Translations under genes and position numbers: made by a program
In this document: positions 27,975 to 43,776 of the stretch, in pieces
Layout of the letters: each line of letters opens with the position of its first letter
Numbering within the stretch: position 1 is the stretch's first letter
The notes under the pieces: model-generated
Seen by the model: the letters and a program-made list of their open reading frames with translations, nothing else
Databases searched by the model: none
What the model was told of the DNA's origin: nothing
DNA from: Streptomyces sp. HPF1205
GTDB taxonomy: Bacteria; Actinomycetota; Actinomycetes; Streptomycetales; Streptomycetaceae
Length of the DNA stretch: 64,000 nucleotides
Assembly (NCBI RefSeq): GCF_020400825.1
Contig: NZ_JAINVH010000014.1
Location: forward strand, 124,001 to 188,000
Direction: 5' to 3'

Positions 27975-28862
27975 ATGGCCACACCCCTGTCCGCCGACAC
28001 CCTGCTGGCCGCGCTGCGGCACGAGGGCGTCACCGTCGTCGAACACCCCGGCTGGCGCACCCACAACCGCGCCGGCCACGGCCCCTGGGGCCCGGTGCAC
28101 GGCGTCGTCATCCACCACACCGTCACCACCGGAACCGACTCCAGCGTCGCCCTGTGCTGGGACGGCCGCTCCGACCTGCCGGGCCCGCTGTGCCACGGCG
28201 TGATCGCCAAGGACGGCAGCGTCCACATGATCGGCAACGGCCGCGCCAACCACGCCGGGCTCGGTGACGGCCGCGTGCTCGACGCGGTCGCCGCCGAACG
28301 CCCGCTGCCGCCGCCGCGCGCCAACGACACCGACGGGAACACCGCCTTCTACGGCTTCGAATGCGTCAACATGGGCGACGGCCGGGACCCCTGGCCGGCC
28401 GCCCAACTGGACGCCATCGAGCGGGTGTCGGCGGCGATATGCCGCGCCCACGGCTGGCACGCGCCCTCGGTCATCGGCCACAAGGAGTGGACCGACCTCA
28501 AGGACGACCCGCGCGGCTTCTCGATGGACGGCATGCGCGCCCGGATCGCCGCCCGACTCGGCCGGGCCCCGGCCGCAGGCTCCGGGAACCCGCCCCGGCC
28601 GCCCGCCCCCGCGTACCAGCCGTACCCCGGGGCCGCCTGGTTCCACGCGCAGCCGACCTCGCCGGTCGTGGCCGCGATGGGCCGGCGGCTGGTCGCCGAG
28701 GGCTGCTCCGCGTACCGCGTCGGACCCGGCCCGCGCTGGACGCAGGCCGACCGGGACAGCTACGCGCTGTGGCAGCGCAAGCTCGGCTACCGCGGCGACG
28801 CGGCCGACGGCTGGCCCGGCCCCGCCTCCTGGGCCGCGCTGCGGGTCCCGCACGTCGCCTGA
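27975..28862 (+). CDS. N-acetylmuramoyl-L-alanine amidase endolysin with C-terminal wall-binding domain
   Basis: The 295-aa product has an Amidase_2/PGRP domain at residues about 15-195: GVVIHHTV (zinc His), NHAG (zinc His region) and GHKEW for the catalytic end. After a Pro-rich linker, residues about 225-295 form a peptidoglycan-binding-like domain (DRDSYALWQRKLGYRGDAAD, WPGPASWAALR). No signal peptide is visible, so release needs a holin, two candidates for which follow. It probably lyses the producer cell to free the tail particles. Confidence 0.9.
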   Translation: MATPLSADTLLAALRHEGVTVVEHPGWRTHNRAGHGPWGPVHGVVIHHTVTTGTDSSVALCWDGRSDLPGPLCHGVIAKDGSVHMIGNGRANHAGLGDGRVLDAVAAERPLPPPRANDTDGNTAFYGFECVNMGDGRDPWPAAQLDAIERVSAAICRAHGWHAPSVIGHKEWTDLKDDPRGFSMDGMRARIAARLGRAPAAGSGNPPRPPAPAYQPYPGAAWFHAQPTSPVVAAMGRRLVAEGCSAYRVGPGPRWTQADRDSYALWQRKLGYRGDAADGWPGPASWAALRVPHVA

Positions 28863-28899
28863 CCGCCCACCGTCACCCTCGATGCGAAAGGTGGACCCC

Positions 28900-29298
28900 A
28901 TGTCCGACGCCGCCAAGCGCGCCCTGCGCACGGCCCTGCAGACCCTGGCCGGCCTGATCGTCCTGCTGCCGTCCGCGGCCGCCTCCTCCGGGCTGACCGC
29001 GACCCTGCCGTGGGCCGCGGGCGCCGTAGCCGTCGCCGGCGCGCTCAGCCGCCTCATGGCGCTGCCCGGTGTGCAGGCGCTCCTGCCCTCCTGGCTGCGC
29101 ACCGACGTGCCCGTCAACGGCGACCGCGCGCTGCGGGGCCTGCCCGACCCCGCCTCCGGCGGAACCGGAGCCGGAACCGAAGCCGGAACCGGAACCGGCA
29201 CGGACGCCGCACAAGGTGCCGCGCCCGCCACCGGTTTCGGCTTCGCCGCCGGCGCGCGACCCGCCCCCGGCACAAGTGAGGAGGGCAGCGGTGCATGA
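28900..29298 (+). CDS. Holin-like membrane protein
   Basis: The 132-aa product has two hydrophobic segments (TALQTLAGLIVLLPSAAASS and LPWAAGAVAVAGALSRLMAL, about residues 10-50), a short charged loop and a Gly/Thr/Ala-rich tail. This layout and the position after an endolysin are typical of actinophage holins. The ATG at 28900 follows GATGCGAAAGGTGG. The stop overlaps the next ATG. Confidence 0.75.
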   Translation: MSDAAKRALRTALQTLAGLIVLLPSAAASSGLTATLPWAAGAVAVAGALSRLMALPGVQALLPSWLRTDVPVNGDRALRGLPDPASGGTGAGTEAGTGTGTDAAQGAAPATGFGFAAGARPAPGTSEEGSGA

Positions 29299-29558
29299 AC
29301 GATTCGAGTCTGTCCGATCCGGCCGCCGTCGCCCTCGAACTGGAACGCCTGCGGGGCACCGTGGAGGCCGGTTTCGCCCGGGTAGACGGCGCCCTCGCGC
29401 TGCTCGTGCAGCGCAGTGACCAGACCGACCGGCAGCTCGCCGACCACGAGGCCCGCCTGGACTCGCTGGAACGCGCGCGATGGCCGCTGGCCAGCATCGG
29501 GGCGCTCGCCGCGGTGGCCGCGGTCGTGGTGACCGCCCTGCAGATCCTGGCCCGCTGA
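29295..29558 (+). CDS. Small coiled-coil protein with C-terminal membrane segment
   Basis: The 87-aa product has a helical region with regular Leu/Val (ALELERLRGTVEAGFARVDG, LDSLERARW) and ends in one hydrophobic segment (LASIGALAAVAAVVVTALQI). It is the last gene of the cluster, coupled to the holin by ATGA. It could be a second holin, an antiholin or a membrane anchor for release. Confidence 0.7.
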   Translation: MNDSSLSDPAAVALELERLRGTVEAGFARVDGALALLVQRSDQTDRQLADHEARLDSLERARWPLASIGALAAVAAVVVTALQILAR

Positions 29559-29578
29559 CCGGACCCGGCCCGGGGCAC

Positions 29579-29626
29579 GAAAGGGGGCGGCGCCCCGGGC
29601 CCAGTGCCCGGGGCGCCGCCCCTTTC
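29579..29626. terminator. Bidirectional terminator between tail cluster and rpoC
   Basis: A stem of about 21 bp with one bulged G. The left arm GAAAGGGGGCGGCGCCCC plus GGGC pairs with GCCCGGGGCGCCGCCCC plus TTTC across a 5-nt loop. The A/T ends give short U-runs on both strands, so it can end both the plus-strand tail operon and minus-strand rpoBC. It isolates the two systems. Confidence 0.9.
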
Positions 29627-29653
29627 CTCGCGTTCACACCACCGCCGGCGACC

Positions 29654-33553
<3,900 letters not shown>

Positions 33554-33645
33554 TGTGTCGTCAATCCCTCTCAGGGTTGATTCTCAAATGGTCTGTACGG
33601 GTCCTGGGAGCCCCGTCCGGTTGGCGGCCGGACGGGGGTAACCCG

Positions 33646-37131
<3,486 letters not shown>

Positions 37132-37300
37132 GAGGGGGTCCTTCCGAGGGCTCGGACTCACTACGCGCGTACCGGTCCGCCCCTTAACCGAGCCCTCAGC
37201 CGAGGAAAAGTCCTGATGGCGGGCTTCCTCTTGGGTGCTCAGACGTGGGCATGCCGCTGGTGACGGGCCAGGCAGCAGCTAACAGGCAGCGCAAAGGGTC

Positions 37301-37329
37301 AGTGTAGCCACTTGGCCCACTGATGTCCA
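37301..37329 (-). promoter_or_regulatory. Promoter of rpoB
   Basis: On the minus strand TGGACA (-35, 37324-37329), a 17-nt spacer and TACACT (-10, 37301-37306). One mismatch to TTGACA and a TAnnnT -10 fit the HrdB-type consensus. The transcript would start near 37294, about 163 nt before the rpoB TTG. Confidence 0.75.
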
Positions 37330-37614
37330 GAGCTGTGATTCGGAGTACCGAATCGCCGCCCCCTCACGCTCTCGCGGGCCCGGCCAGCCGCCCTCGGACG
37401 TCGAACTGGAACCGGATCCGCACCCGTCACGCTGCATCGTCATGCATTCCCGCATCGGAGCCGATCCATGCATCCGAGATGAATCTCGGCGGGACCGTCC
37501 GGGACCGCCGTCCCGGTGCCTCCGGGGCGGGAGCGCGCTGGCGAACCGTCCTGAGAATTGCGCGATGCGTGCCGTACGTCAAGGCCCCGACCTCGTGGAG
37601 ATCGAAAACGACCG

Positions 37615-37644
37615 GGAGCGGCCACCCGTTCGGGTGGCCGCTCC
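37615..37644 (-). terminator. Hairpin terminator/attenuator after rplL
   Basis: A perfect 14-bp stem GGAGCGGCCACCCG / CGGGTGGCCGCTCC with a TT centre, about 75 nt after the rplL stop, followed on the minus strand by CCGGTCGTTTTCG. It probably lowers read-through into rpoB, giving the known excess of L7/L12 over polymerase. Confidence 0.8.
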
Positions 37645-37719
37645 ACGGCCCGACGGGGCTCGCGGGCCCCGCTGGATGGTGCTGGGTGTTGCTGGGTCGT
37701 GCTGGGTGCTGCCTGGGTG

Positions 37720-38112
37720 TTACTTGACCTCGACCGAGGCGCCGGCGGCCTCCAGGGCCTCCTTGGCCTTGTCGGCGGCCTCCTTGTTAGCCTTCTCCAG
37801 GACGGGCTTCGGGGCGCCGTCCACGAGGTCCTTGGCCTCCTTCAGACCCAGCGAGGTCAGCTCGCGCACGACCTTGATGACCTGGATCTTCTTCTCGCCC
37901 GCGCCGGTGAGGATGACGTCGAACTCGTCCTTCTCCTCGACCTCGGGAGCGGCACCGCCGGCGGCACCACCCGGGGCGGCGACGGCGACGGCCGCCGCGG
38001 CGGCCTTGACGTCGAACTTGTCCTCGAACGCCTTCACGAAGTCGGCGAGCTCGAGGAGGGTCATCTCCTCGAACTGGGCGAGCAGGTCTTCCTGGCTGAG
38101 CTTGGTCGCCAT
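37720..38112 (-). CDS. rplL: 50S ribosomal protein L7/L12
   Basis: L7/L12 forms the mobile stalk that recruits translation factors. The 130-aa product starts [20 protein letters not shown], has the Ala/Gly-rich hinge ([20 protein letters not shown]) and the C-terminal domain with [20 protein letters not shown]. The ATG at 38112 with AAGGA upstream is preferred over the longer frame at 38178. It follows rplJ by 123 nt. Confidence 0.98.
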   Translation of the reverse strand: MATKLSQEDLLAQFEEMTLLELADFVKAFEDKFDVKAAAAAVAVAAPGGAAGGAAPEVEEKDEFDVILTGAGEKKIQVIKVVRELTSLGLKEAKDLVDGAPKPVLEKANKEAADKAKEALEAAGASVEVK

Positions 38113-38235
38113 TTCGGCGGTCCTTCCACTAAATCGGCTGGTGCCGGATGTACATGTCGGCGGGCGGCCGATGGACACGACGGGCCCGCGGTGACCGCTG
38201 CCCGGGCCGGGCCGGCGGTCGATGTGCGAGCCGAG

Positions 38236-38769
38236 TTACTCGGCACCGCCCTGCTCGTCGGCCTTCTTGGCCCGAAGCGCCTCCGCGGTGCGGACGAACT
38301 TCGTGGGAAGCGCCTGGAAGAGCGAGGCAGCCTGGGACTGCTTGCCCTTCAGGGCGCCCGCCAGCTTGGCGAGCAGAACCTCGCGGGACTCGAGGTCCGC
38401 GAGCTGCTTGATCTCGTCGGCGGACATCGCCTTGCCGTCAAGGACACCGCCCTTGATGACGAGAGCGGGGTTGTCCTTGGCGAAGTCGCGCAGACCCTTC
38501 GCCGCCTCGACCGGGTCACCGGTGACGAAGGCGACGGCCGACGGACCCGCGAACAGGTCGTCGAGCGTGCTGATCCCGGCCTCGTTGGCCGCGATCTTGG
38601 TCAGCGTGTTCTTCACCACGGCGTACGTGGCGTTCTCACCGAGCGAACGGCGCAGCGTCTTGAGCTGCGCCACGGTGAGACCGCGGTACTCGGTCAGCAC
38701 AGCGGCGTTCGAGGAGCGGAACTTGTCCGTCAACTCGGCAACCGCGGCGGCCTTGTCGGGCCTCGCCAT
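38236..38769 (-). CDS. rplJ: 50S ribosomal protein L10
   Basis: L10 anchors the L7/L12 dimers on 23S rRNA, and the complex usually represses its own mRNA. The 177-aa product begins [20 protein letters not shown], and ends with an Ala/Lys-rich helix that binds L12. The ATG at 38769 is the family start, with GGAAGGAGG upstream. The open frame to 38967 is leader. The probable attenuator at 38836-38867 lies about 70 nt upstream. Confidence 0.98.
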   Translation of the reverse strand: MARPDKAAAVAELTDKFRSSNAAVLTEYRGLTVAQLKTLRRSLGENATYAVVKNTLTKIAANEAGISTLDDLFAGPSAVAFVTGDPVEAAKGLRDFAKDNPALVIKGGVLDGKAMSADEIKQLADLESREVLLAKLAGALKGKQSQAASLFQALPTKFVRTAEALRAKKADEQGGAE

Positions 38770-38835
38770 GAGTCTCGGCCTCCTTCCGGGTGATTGCGGA
38801 CCGTCCGGCTGACGAAGGAGGCGTGCTCGGCACAA

Positions 38836-38867
38836 CAAAAACGCCCCGGCGCAGGCGCACGGAGCGT
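38836..38867 (-). terminator. Attenuator in the rplJ leader (L10 autoregulation)
   Basis: On the minus strand ACGCTCCG, an 11-nt GC-rich loop and CGGGGCGT form an 8-bp stem (one T-G pair) immediately followed by five T: an intrinsic terminator upstream of rplJ. In Gram-positive bacteria the L10-L12 complex binds the leader and favours such a terminator. The upstream GGTGAACGTGGATGATC part would be the binding region, which is inferred. Confidence 0.7.
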
Positions 38868-39112
38868 TACTCGACGAAGGCGCGAGCCTCCGGAGATCAT
38901 CCACGTTCACCTGCGCGGGTCGTCCGCGATGTGCGGATCCTTCGGCCGCCCGCCCCGGAAAGGGCACGGCGACAACCTGCGGTCTCTGGCTTCTCAGGAA
39001 GCGTACGGGACCGGCCCCCGCCCGGGCAAATCGCCTCCGGCGGCGAGCGCGGGCGCCGGCCCGCCGGGGGGCCGAGCGGCCGGGACACGGGCGGCGAGCC
39101 GCCGGGACGGCC

Positions 39113-39222
39113 GGGACACGGGCGCCGAGCCGCCGGGACGGCCGCAGGGGCCGGAGGGACGGGACACGGGCGCCGAGCCGCCGGGACGGCCGCAGGGGCC
39201 GGAGGGACGGGACACGGGCGCC
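39113..39222. repeat. 48-bp tandem repeat (two copies plus a partial third)
   Basis: Unit beginning GGGACACGGGCGCCGAGCCG at 39113, 39161 and 39209, the last broken off after 14 bases. The copies are identical by eye, suggesting recent expansion. It lies just beyond the rplA stop, in untranslated DNA. Confidence 0.85.
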
Positions 39223-39298
39223 GGAAAGGCCGAGGCCCCGCCCCGGAGGATCGGGACGGGGCCGCCGGCTTTCGCGCGGACGCGCGGCGTGCGCCGGA

Positions 39299-40024
39299 TC
39301 AGACGCTCGCCGGGTCCTCCTCGACCATGAGGTTGCGGGTGCGGTTGGGGTCGACCGGGATGCCGGGGCCCATCGTGGTGGACACGGCGGCCTTCTTCAC
39401 GTACCGGCCCTTGGCCGCGGACGGCTTCAGACGCAGGATCTCGTCCAGCGCCGCCGCGTAGTTCTCCACGAGCTGGGCGTCGTCGAAGGACACCTTGCCG
39501 ATGATGAAGTGCAGGTTCGAGTGCTTGTCGACGCGGAACTCGATCTTGCCGCCCTTGATGTCCGTGACCGCCTTGGCCACGTCCGGCGTGACGGTGCCGG
39601 TCTTCGGGTTCGGCATCAGGCCGCGCGGGCCGAGCACGCGGCCGAGGCGGCCGACCTTGCCCATGAGGTCCGGGGTGGCGACGACGGCGTCGAAGTCCAG
39701 CCGCCCCTTCGCCACCTCGTCGATCAGTTCGTCGGAGCCGACGATGTCGGCTCCCGCGGCCTCCGCGGCCGCGGCACGGTCACCGGTCGCGAAGACCAGG
39801 ACCCGGGCGGTCTTGCCGGTGCCGTGCGGGAGGTTCACGGTGCCACGGACCATCTGGTCGGCCTTGCGCGGGTCGACACCCAGGCGGAAGGCGACCTCGA
39901 CGGTCGAGTCGAACTTGGTGGTCGCGGTCTCCTTGGCGAGGCGGACGGCCTCCAGGGGCGCGTACAGACGCTCCCGGTCGACCTTGGTGTCCGCAGCGCG
40001 GAGAGACTTGCTGCGCTTGCTCAC
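39299..40024 (-). CDS. rplA: 50S ribosomal protein L1
   Basis: L1 forms the movable L1 stalk at the E site and can repress its own mRNA. The 241-aa product begins with a GTG at 40024 ([20 protein letters not shown]). The longer frame to 40078 overlaps the spacer and is not typical. Motifs [20 protein letters not shown] and [20 protein letters not shown] are conserved. It lies 72 nt downstream of rplK. Confidence 0.97.
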   Translation of the reverse strand: MSKRSKSLRAADTKVDRERLYAPLEAVRLAKETATTKFDSTVEVAFRLGVDPRKADQMVRGTVNLPHGTGKTARVLVFATGDRAAAAEAAGADIVGSDELIDEVAKGRLDFDAVVATPDLMGKVGRLGRVLGPRGLMPNPKTGTVTPDVAKAVTDIKGGKIEFRVDKHSNLHFIIGKVSFDDAQLVENYAAALDEILRLKPSAAKGRYVKKAAVSTTMGPGIPVDPNRTRNLMVEEDPASV

Positions 40025-40096
40025 TTGCTGCTCCTGAACGTGTGGGAGTCGTGGTGCGGGCCGAGCAGGCCCTTCCACAGAACGACGTGGTGGGCG

Positions 40097-40531
40097 TCAG
40101 CCCTCGACCGTGATGCCCATGGAACGGGCGGTGCCGGCGATGATCTTCTCGGCGGCGTCCAGGTCATTGGCGTTGAGGTCGGGGAGCTTGGTGGTGGCGA
40201 TCTCCCGCACCTGGTCGCGGGTCAGCTTGGCGACCTTCGTCTTGTGCGGCTCGCCGGAGCCCTTGTCCACGCCCGCGGCCTTGAGGATGAGCTTCGCGGC
40301 CGGCGGGGTCTTGGTGATGAAGGTGAAGGTGCGGTCCTCGTAGACCGTGATCTCCACCGGGATCACCATGCCGCGCTGCGACTCGGTGGCCGCGTTGTAG
40401 GCCTTGCAGAACTCCATGATGTTCACGCCGTGCTGGCCCAGCGCGGGGCCGACCGGCGGTGCCGGGTTGGCCGCACCGGCGTTGATCTGGAGCTTGATCA
40501 GCCCCGTGACCTTCTTCTTCTTGGGAGGCAT
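40097..40531 (-). CDS. rplK: 50S ribosomal protein L11
   Basis: L11 sits at the GTPase-associated centre, binds the thiostrepton region of 23S rRNA and activates RelA. The 144-aa product starts [20 protein letters not shown] and has the conserved Pro-rich [19 protein letters not shown]. The ATG is at 40531. Unusually, it is separated from nusG by two unrelated genes. Confidence 0.98.
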
Positions 40532-40624
40532 TTGCTCTCTCCGGGTCTTGTTGAGAGTTTCCATGCCTGCGTACAGGCATACCGCACCACTTTAGCGGGT
40601 ACGGAGGGAAACTCCGAAACGCGG

Positions 40625-40694
40625 CCCCCGGCCCCCGGCCCCCGGCCCCCGGCCCCCGGCCCCCGGCCCCCGGCCCCCGGCCCCCGGCCCCCGG
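40625..40694. repeat. Ten perfect copies of a 7-bp repeat (CCCCCGG)
   Basis: CCCCCGG repeats ten times without a break, immediately after the hemC-like stop (40708) and before rplK. It is likely to vary in copy number by slippage. It may act as a transcription barrier, which is inferred. Confidence 0.95.
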
Positions 40695-40707
40695 GCCGGG
40701 GGCGGGC

Positions 40708-41643
40708 TCAGTGCGCGATGCCGTCGATCAACTCGCGGGCGCCCTGCCGCAGCAGCGCGACCGCCACCGACGTACCCAGCGTCGCCGGGTCCAGCCGGCC
40801 GGCCCACTCGTGGGCGTTGAGCACCGTCTTGCCGTCCGGGGTGAACACCGACGCGCGCAGGCTGAGCTCACCGCCGCGCGTGGCGCTGGCGTACCCGGCG
40901 ATCGGCGAGTTGCAGTGGCCCTGCAGGACGTGCAGGAACATCCGCTCGGCGGTCGCCTCGCGGTGGGTGTCCGGGTCGCCGAGGCCGCTGACCGCCTCGA
41001 TCAGGTCGGCGTCGTCCTCACGGCACTGCAGCGCGAGTATGCCCGCGCCGATCGGCGGCATGATCGTGTCGGGCGACAGCACCTCGGTGATCACGTCGGT
41101 CCGGCCGATCCGCTCCAGTCCGGCGGCGGCCAGCAGCAACGCGTCCGCTTCCCCCGCGGCGAGCTTGGCCAGCCTGCTGTTGGCGTTGCCGCGGAACGGC
41201 ACGCACTCCAGGTGCGGGTGCGAGGCCGCCAGTTGGGCCTTGCGCCGCACCGAGGAGGTTCCGATGCGGGTCCCGGCGGGCAGTTCGTCCAGCCGCAGCC
41301 CGCCCGGGTGGACCAGGGCGTCGCGGATGTCGTCGCGCTTGAGGAAGGCGGCGAAGATCGTGCCGGCCGGCAGCGGCCGGTCCGCGGGCACGTCCTTCAC
41401 GCAGTGCACCGCGAGGTCCGCCGCTCCGGCCAGCAGCGCGGCGTCCACCTCCTTGGTGAACGCGCCCTTGCCCTCGACCTTGGCCAGGTCGCCCATCCAC
41501 TTGTCGCCGGTGGTCTTGACCGGCACGACCTCCGTACGCACCCCGGGATGCAGCGCGCCCAGCTCGGCGCGCACCCGCTCGACCTGCGCGAGTGCCATCG
41601 GTGAGTCGCGGGACACGATTCGGATCAACTCAGGCACGGCCAT
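40708..41643 (-). CDS. hemC: Hydroxymethylbilane synthase (porphobilinogen deaminase) homologue
   Basis: HemC joins four porphobilinogens into hydroxymethylbilane in heme/corrin synthesis. The 311-aa product has [12 protein letters not shown] (substrate loop), AVHCVKDVP (the catalytic Asp is kept, but the usual Ser is Cys), [11 protein letters not shown] and the cofactor cysteine in [11 protein letters not shown]. The ATG at 41643 (MAVPELIRI) is preferred over the frame to 41754. No other heme gene is nearby. Streptomycetes normally have hemC with hemA/hemD, so this may be a second copy or a specialised paralogue. Confidence 0.85.
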   Translation of the reverse strand: MAVPELIRIVSRDSPMALAQVERVRAELGALHPGVRTEVVPVKTTGDKWMGDLAKVEGKGAFTKEVDAALLAGAADLAVHCVKDVPADRPLPAGTIFAAFLKRDDIRDALVHPGGLRLDELPAGTRIGTSSVRRKAQLAASHPHLECVPFRGNANSRLAKLAAGEADALLLAAAGLERIGRTDVITEVLSPDTIMPPIGAGILALQCREDDADLIEAVSGLGDPDTHREATAERMFLHVLQGHCNSPIAGYASATRGGELSLRASVFTPDGKTVLNAHEWAGRLDPATLGTSVAVALLRQGARELIDGIAH

Positions 41644-41819
41644 GGGCTCCACGATAGCCGTACGCCCGGCCCGCCCCTCACCCGCGTCCCCCGCGCGCGC
41701 CCGCGTTGCCGCCCACACACCGCCCACGCGCCGCCCACCGCCCGCGCCCGTCACGTGAATTGAGGGTCTACGCGCAGAGAATTTTTGGCATGAACACTTC
41801 CCATGGACGGCACTCGCTT

Positions 41820-41835
41820 GCTACCAAGTGGTAGC
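41820..41835. promoter_or_regulatory. Perfect palindrome before the SGNH hydrolase gene
   Basis: GCTACCA-AG-TGGTAGC, 7-bp arms, 24 nt before the GTG start and just before the AGGAGG ribosome site (41849-41854). It could be a repressor operator or a 5' hairpin of the mRNA. The regulator is unknown. Confidence 0.55.
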
Positions 41836-41858
41836 CAGCTTTCCGCCCAGGAGGTTCC

Positions 41859-42659
41859 GTGAGACTGACCAAGTCGTTAACGGCTCTCGCCACGCTGATC
41901 CTCGCGATGATGTTCAGCCTGGTACTCACCGGTCCGGCACACGCTGCCGGGCCTTCGTATGTGGCACTGGGGGACTCGTACTCGGCCGGCAACGGCGCGG
42001 GGAACTACGACAGCGCGAGCGGCAACTGCCACCGCAGCTTCAGCGCGTACCCCTACCTGTGGAAGAACGCCCACTCCCCCTCGTCGTTCGCGGACACCGC
42101 CTGCTCGGGCGCGGTGACCACGGACGTCACCAACAGCCAGCTCGGCCCGCTGAACTCCGGCACCGGACTGGTCTCCCTCACGATCGGCGGCAATGACGCG
42201 GGCTTCTCCGACGTCATGACCACGTGCGTCACGGGCTCGGACAGCGACTGCGTCAACCGCGTCAACCAGGCCGAGTCGTACGTGCAGAACACCCTCCCGG
42301 GCCGCCTGGACGCCACGTACAACGCGATCAGGAGCAAGGCGCCCAACGCCAAGGTCGTCGTGCTCGGCTACCCGCACATGTACTACATGCCCGACGACTG
42401 GTACTGCCTCGGAATGAGCACCACCAAGCACCAGAAGATCGACGAGGCGGCGGACGTGCTCGACAACATGATCGCCGCCCGGGCCCAGGCCCACGGCTTC
42501 GCCTTCGGTGACGTCCGGCCGACCTTCAACAGCCACGAGCTCTGTTCCGGCGACGGCTGGCTGCACTCCCTCGTCATCTCCCCGAGCTGGGAGTCCTACC
42601 ACCCCACCGCGACCGGCCACGCGAGCGGCTACTACCCCGTCCTCAACGCCAACAGCTGA
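41859..42659 (+). CDS. Secreted SGNH/GDSL lipase-esterase
   Basis: The 266-aa product has a Sec signal peptide (positive start MRLTK, hydrophobic core, cleavage after AHA near residue 29). Block I is YVALGDSYSAGNG (nucleophile Ser), block III is TIGGNDAGF, and block V is SYHPTATGH with the catalytic His. Six cysteines suggest three disulfides. It resembles extracellular Streptomyces lipases such as the S. rimosus enzyme. It starts with GTG and a perfect AGGAGG. It lies on the opposite strand from the ribosomal genes around it. Confidence 0.92.
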   Translation: MRLTKSLTALATLILAMMFSLVLTGPAHAAGPSYVALGDSYSAGNGAGNYDSASGNCHRSFSAYPYLWKNAHSPSSFADTACSGAVTTDVTNSQLGPLNSGTGLVSLTIGGNDAGFSDVMTTCVTGSDSDCVNRVNQAESYVQNTLPGRLDATYNAIRSKAPNAKVVVLGYPHMYYMPDDWYCLGMSTTKHQKIDEAADVLDNMIAARAQAHGFAFGDVRPTFNSHELCSGDGWLHSLVISPSWESYHPTATGHASGYYPVLNANS

Positions 42660-42731
42660 CCGAACCGCCACCGGCCGGCCACCGGCCGACCGGCCACCGG
42701 TCCCCGACGAACGGGCGCGCGCACCACGAAA

Positions 42732-42766
42732 AGCCCCTGCCCGCGGCACCGCCGCGAGCAGGGGCT
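42732..42766. terminator. Bidirectional terminator between the SGNH gene and nusG
   Basis: AGCCCCTGC and GCAGGGGCT enclose a second GC stem (CGCGG/CCGCG). AAAA precedes it on the plus strand, so a U-run follows on the minus strand. It serves the convergent SGNH and nusG genes. Confidence 0.85.
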
Positions 42767-42815
42767 GACTTCCGCTCCCCCGGCCACCGGAAGCATTCGG
42801 CGGCCGGGAGGAGGA

Positions 42816-43703
42816 TCAGTTCTTCTGGATCTGGTCGAAGCTCAGCTCGACCGGGGTCTCGCGGCCGAAGATCTCCACCAGGCCCTTGACCTTCTTCGAG
42901 TCGGCGTTGATCTCGTTGATCGTGGCCTGCAGGGTGGCGAAGGGGCCGTCGGTGACGGTCACCGAGTCGCCCACCTCGAAGTCCAGCACCTGGACCTCGA
43001 CCTTGCGCGGGACCGCGGTGCCCTCGGCGACGGCGGCGGCCTCGGCCGCGGCCTCCACCTCGGGGGCGAGCATCTTGACGATCTCGTCCAGCGTCAGCGG
43101 GTACGGGTCGTAGGCGTTGCCGACGAAGCCGGTGACGCCGGGCGTGTTGCGGACCACACCCCACGACTCGTTCGTCAGGTCCATGCGGACCAGGACGTAG
43201 CCGGGGAGCTTGTTCTGCCGGATGGTCTTGCGGTCGCCGTTCTTGATCTGGACGACCTCTTCCTGGGGCACCTCGGCCTGGTAGATGTAGTCCTCGACGT
43301 TGAGCGAGACGGCGCGCTGCTCCAGGTTGGACTTCACGCGGTTCTCGTAGCCCGCGTAGGTGTGGATCACGTACCACTCGCCGGGGAGGGTGCGCAGTTC
43401 CTCGCGGAACGCGGCCACGGGGTCGACCACCTCGGCGGGAGCCTCGTCACCGGACGCGGTCTCGGCCTCGGACCCGCCTTCGGCCTCCGCGTCCGTTCCG
43501 TCCTCGGAGTCCGACTCCGGCTCGGACTCGGACTCGGACTCGGCGGGAGCCTCGTCGCCGTCGGCCCGGTCCTGCGCAGCCTCGGCCTGGTCGACGTCGC
43601 CGTCGGCCGCCTCCACGGTGTCGAGCGCGCTGTCGTCGCCCTGGGCGGCGGACTCGTCGGCGTCGCCGGCGGCATCGGCGCTGTACACGTTCGGGTCAGA
43701 CAC
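42816..43703 (-). CDS. nusG: Transcription termination/antitermination factor NusG with long acidic N-terminus
   Basis: The 295-aa product starts with GTG at 43703. Residues about 1-110 are an extremely acidic Glu/Asp/Ser-rich extension ([20 protein letters not shown]). The NGN domain ([39 protein letters not shown]) and the C-terminal KOW domain ([20 protein letters not shown]) follow. Acidic extensions are common in actinobacterial NusG. NusG links RNA polymerase to Rho or the ribosome. It is downstream of secE (73 nt). Confidence 0.97.
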   Translation of the reverse strand: MSDPNVYSADAAGDADESAAQGDDSALDTVEAADGDVDQAEAAQDRADGDEAPAESESESEPESDSEDGTDAEAEGGSEAETASGDEAPAEVVDPVAAFREELRTLPGEWYVIHTYAGYENRVKSNLEQRAVSLNVEDYIYQAEVPQEEVVQIKNGDRKTIRQNKLPGYVLVRMDLTNESWGVVRNTPGVTGFVGNAYDPYPLTLDEIVKMLAPEVEAAAEAAAVAEGTAVPRKVEVQVLDFEVGDSVTVTDGPFATLQATINEINADSKKVKGLVEIFGRETPVELSFDQIQKN

Positions 43704-43776
43704 GGTGACTGCTTCTTCCTGACTTCAAGGGGTGGAACATGCGGTGACGCGCCCGTGACCCGGGCTCACCGCGGGA

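Larger units (their letters stand above)
12006..29558 (+). mobile_element. Siphophage-type tail module (putative tailocin) between rpsL and rpoC
   Basis: About 17.5 kb with the syntenic order of a siphophage tail region: tail completion, tube, G/GT chaperones, tape measure (two), Dit, tip proteins (two paralogues), Tal-like hub, small tip proteins, amidase and holins. No terminase, portal, capsid, protease, integrase, excision or replication gene is seen, and no direct repeats or tRNA ends mark attachment sites. A host-type WhiB-like protein and an XRE regulator stand at the head. The set is complete enough to build and release a non-contractile tail particle. That it kills or signals to other bacteria is inference from known tailocins such as F-type pyocins and monocins. 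Confidence 0.85.
37132..37719. other. rplL-rpoB intergenic region
   Basis: About 590 bases without a convincing gene. It contains the rplL-distal hairpin (37615-37644), a good minus-strand promoter for rpoB (37301-37329), a leader of roughly 160 nt to the TTG start, and a short imperfect repeat of GCTGGGTG words near 37680-37720. The arrangement allows partial read-through from rplJL plus independent rpoBC transcription. Confidence 0.75.
38770..39298. other. rplA-rplJ intergenic region with L10 leader and tandem repeat
   Basis: About 530 bases without a gene. The rplJ-proximal 170 nt look like an L10-type leader ending in the attenuator at 38836-38867. The rplA-proximal part contains a 48-bp tandem repeat (39113-39222). 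I found no convincing promoter hexamers. Confidence 0.65.

Noticed and set aside
12006-29558. Contractile injection system or complete prophage
   Set aside because: No sheath, spike, baseplate wedge or AAA ATPase for a contractile system, and no terminase, portal, capsid or integrase for a prophage. No flanking direct repeats or tRNA ends were found.
37279-37473. Small minus-strand protein gene in the rpoB upstream region
   Set aside because: It overlaps the predicted rpoB promoter and has no ribosome site or domain.
39113-39222. CRISPR array
   Set aside because: The 48-bp units are contiguous without spacers, and no cas gene is present. The 7-bp and 14-bp repeats likewise have no spacers.
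40625-40694. Phase-variable coding repeat
   Set aside because: The 7-bp array lies after the hemC stop and outside any supported gene, so copy changes would not shift a reading frame.
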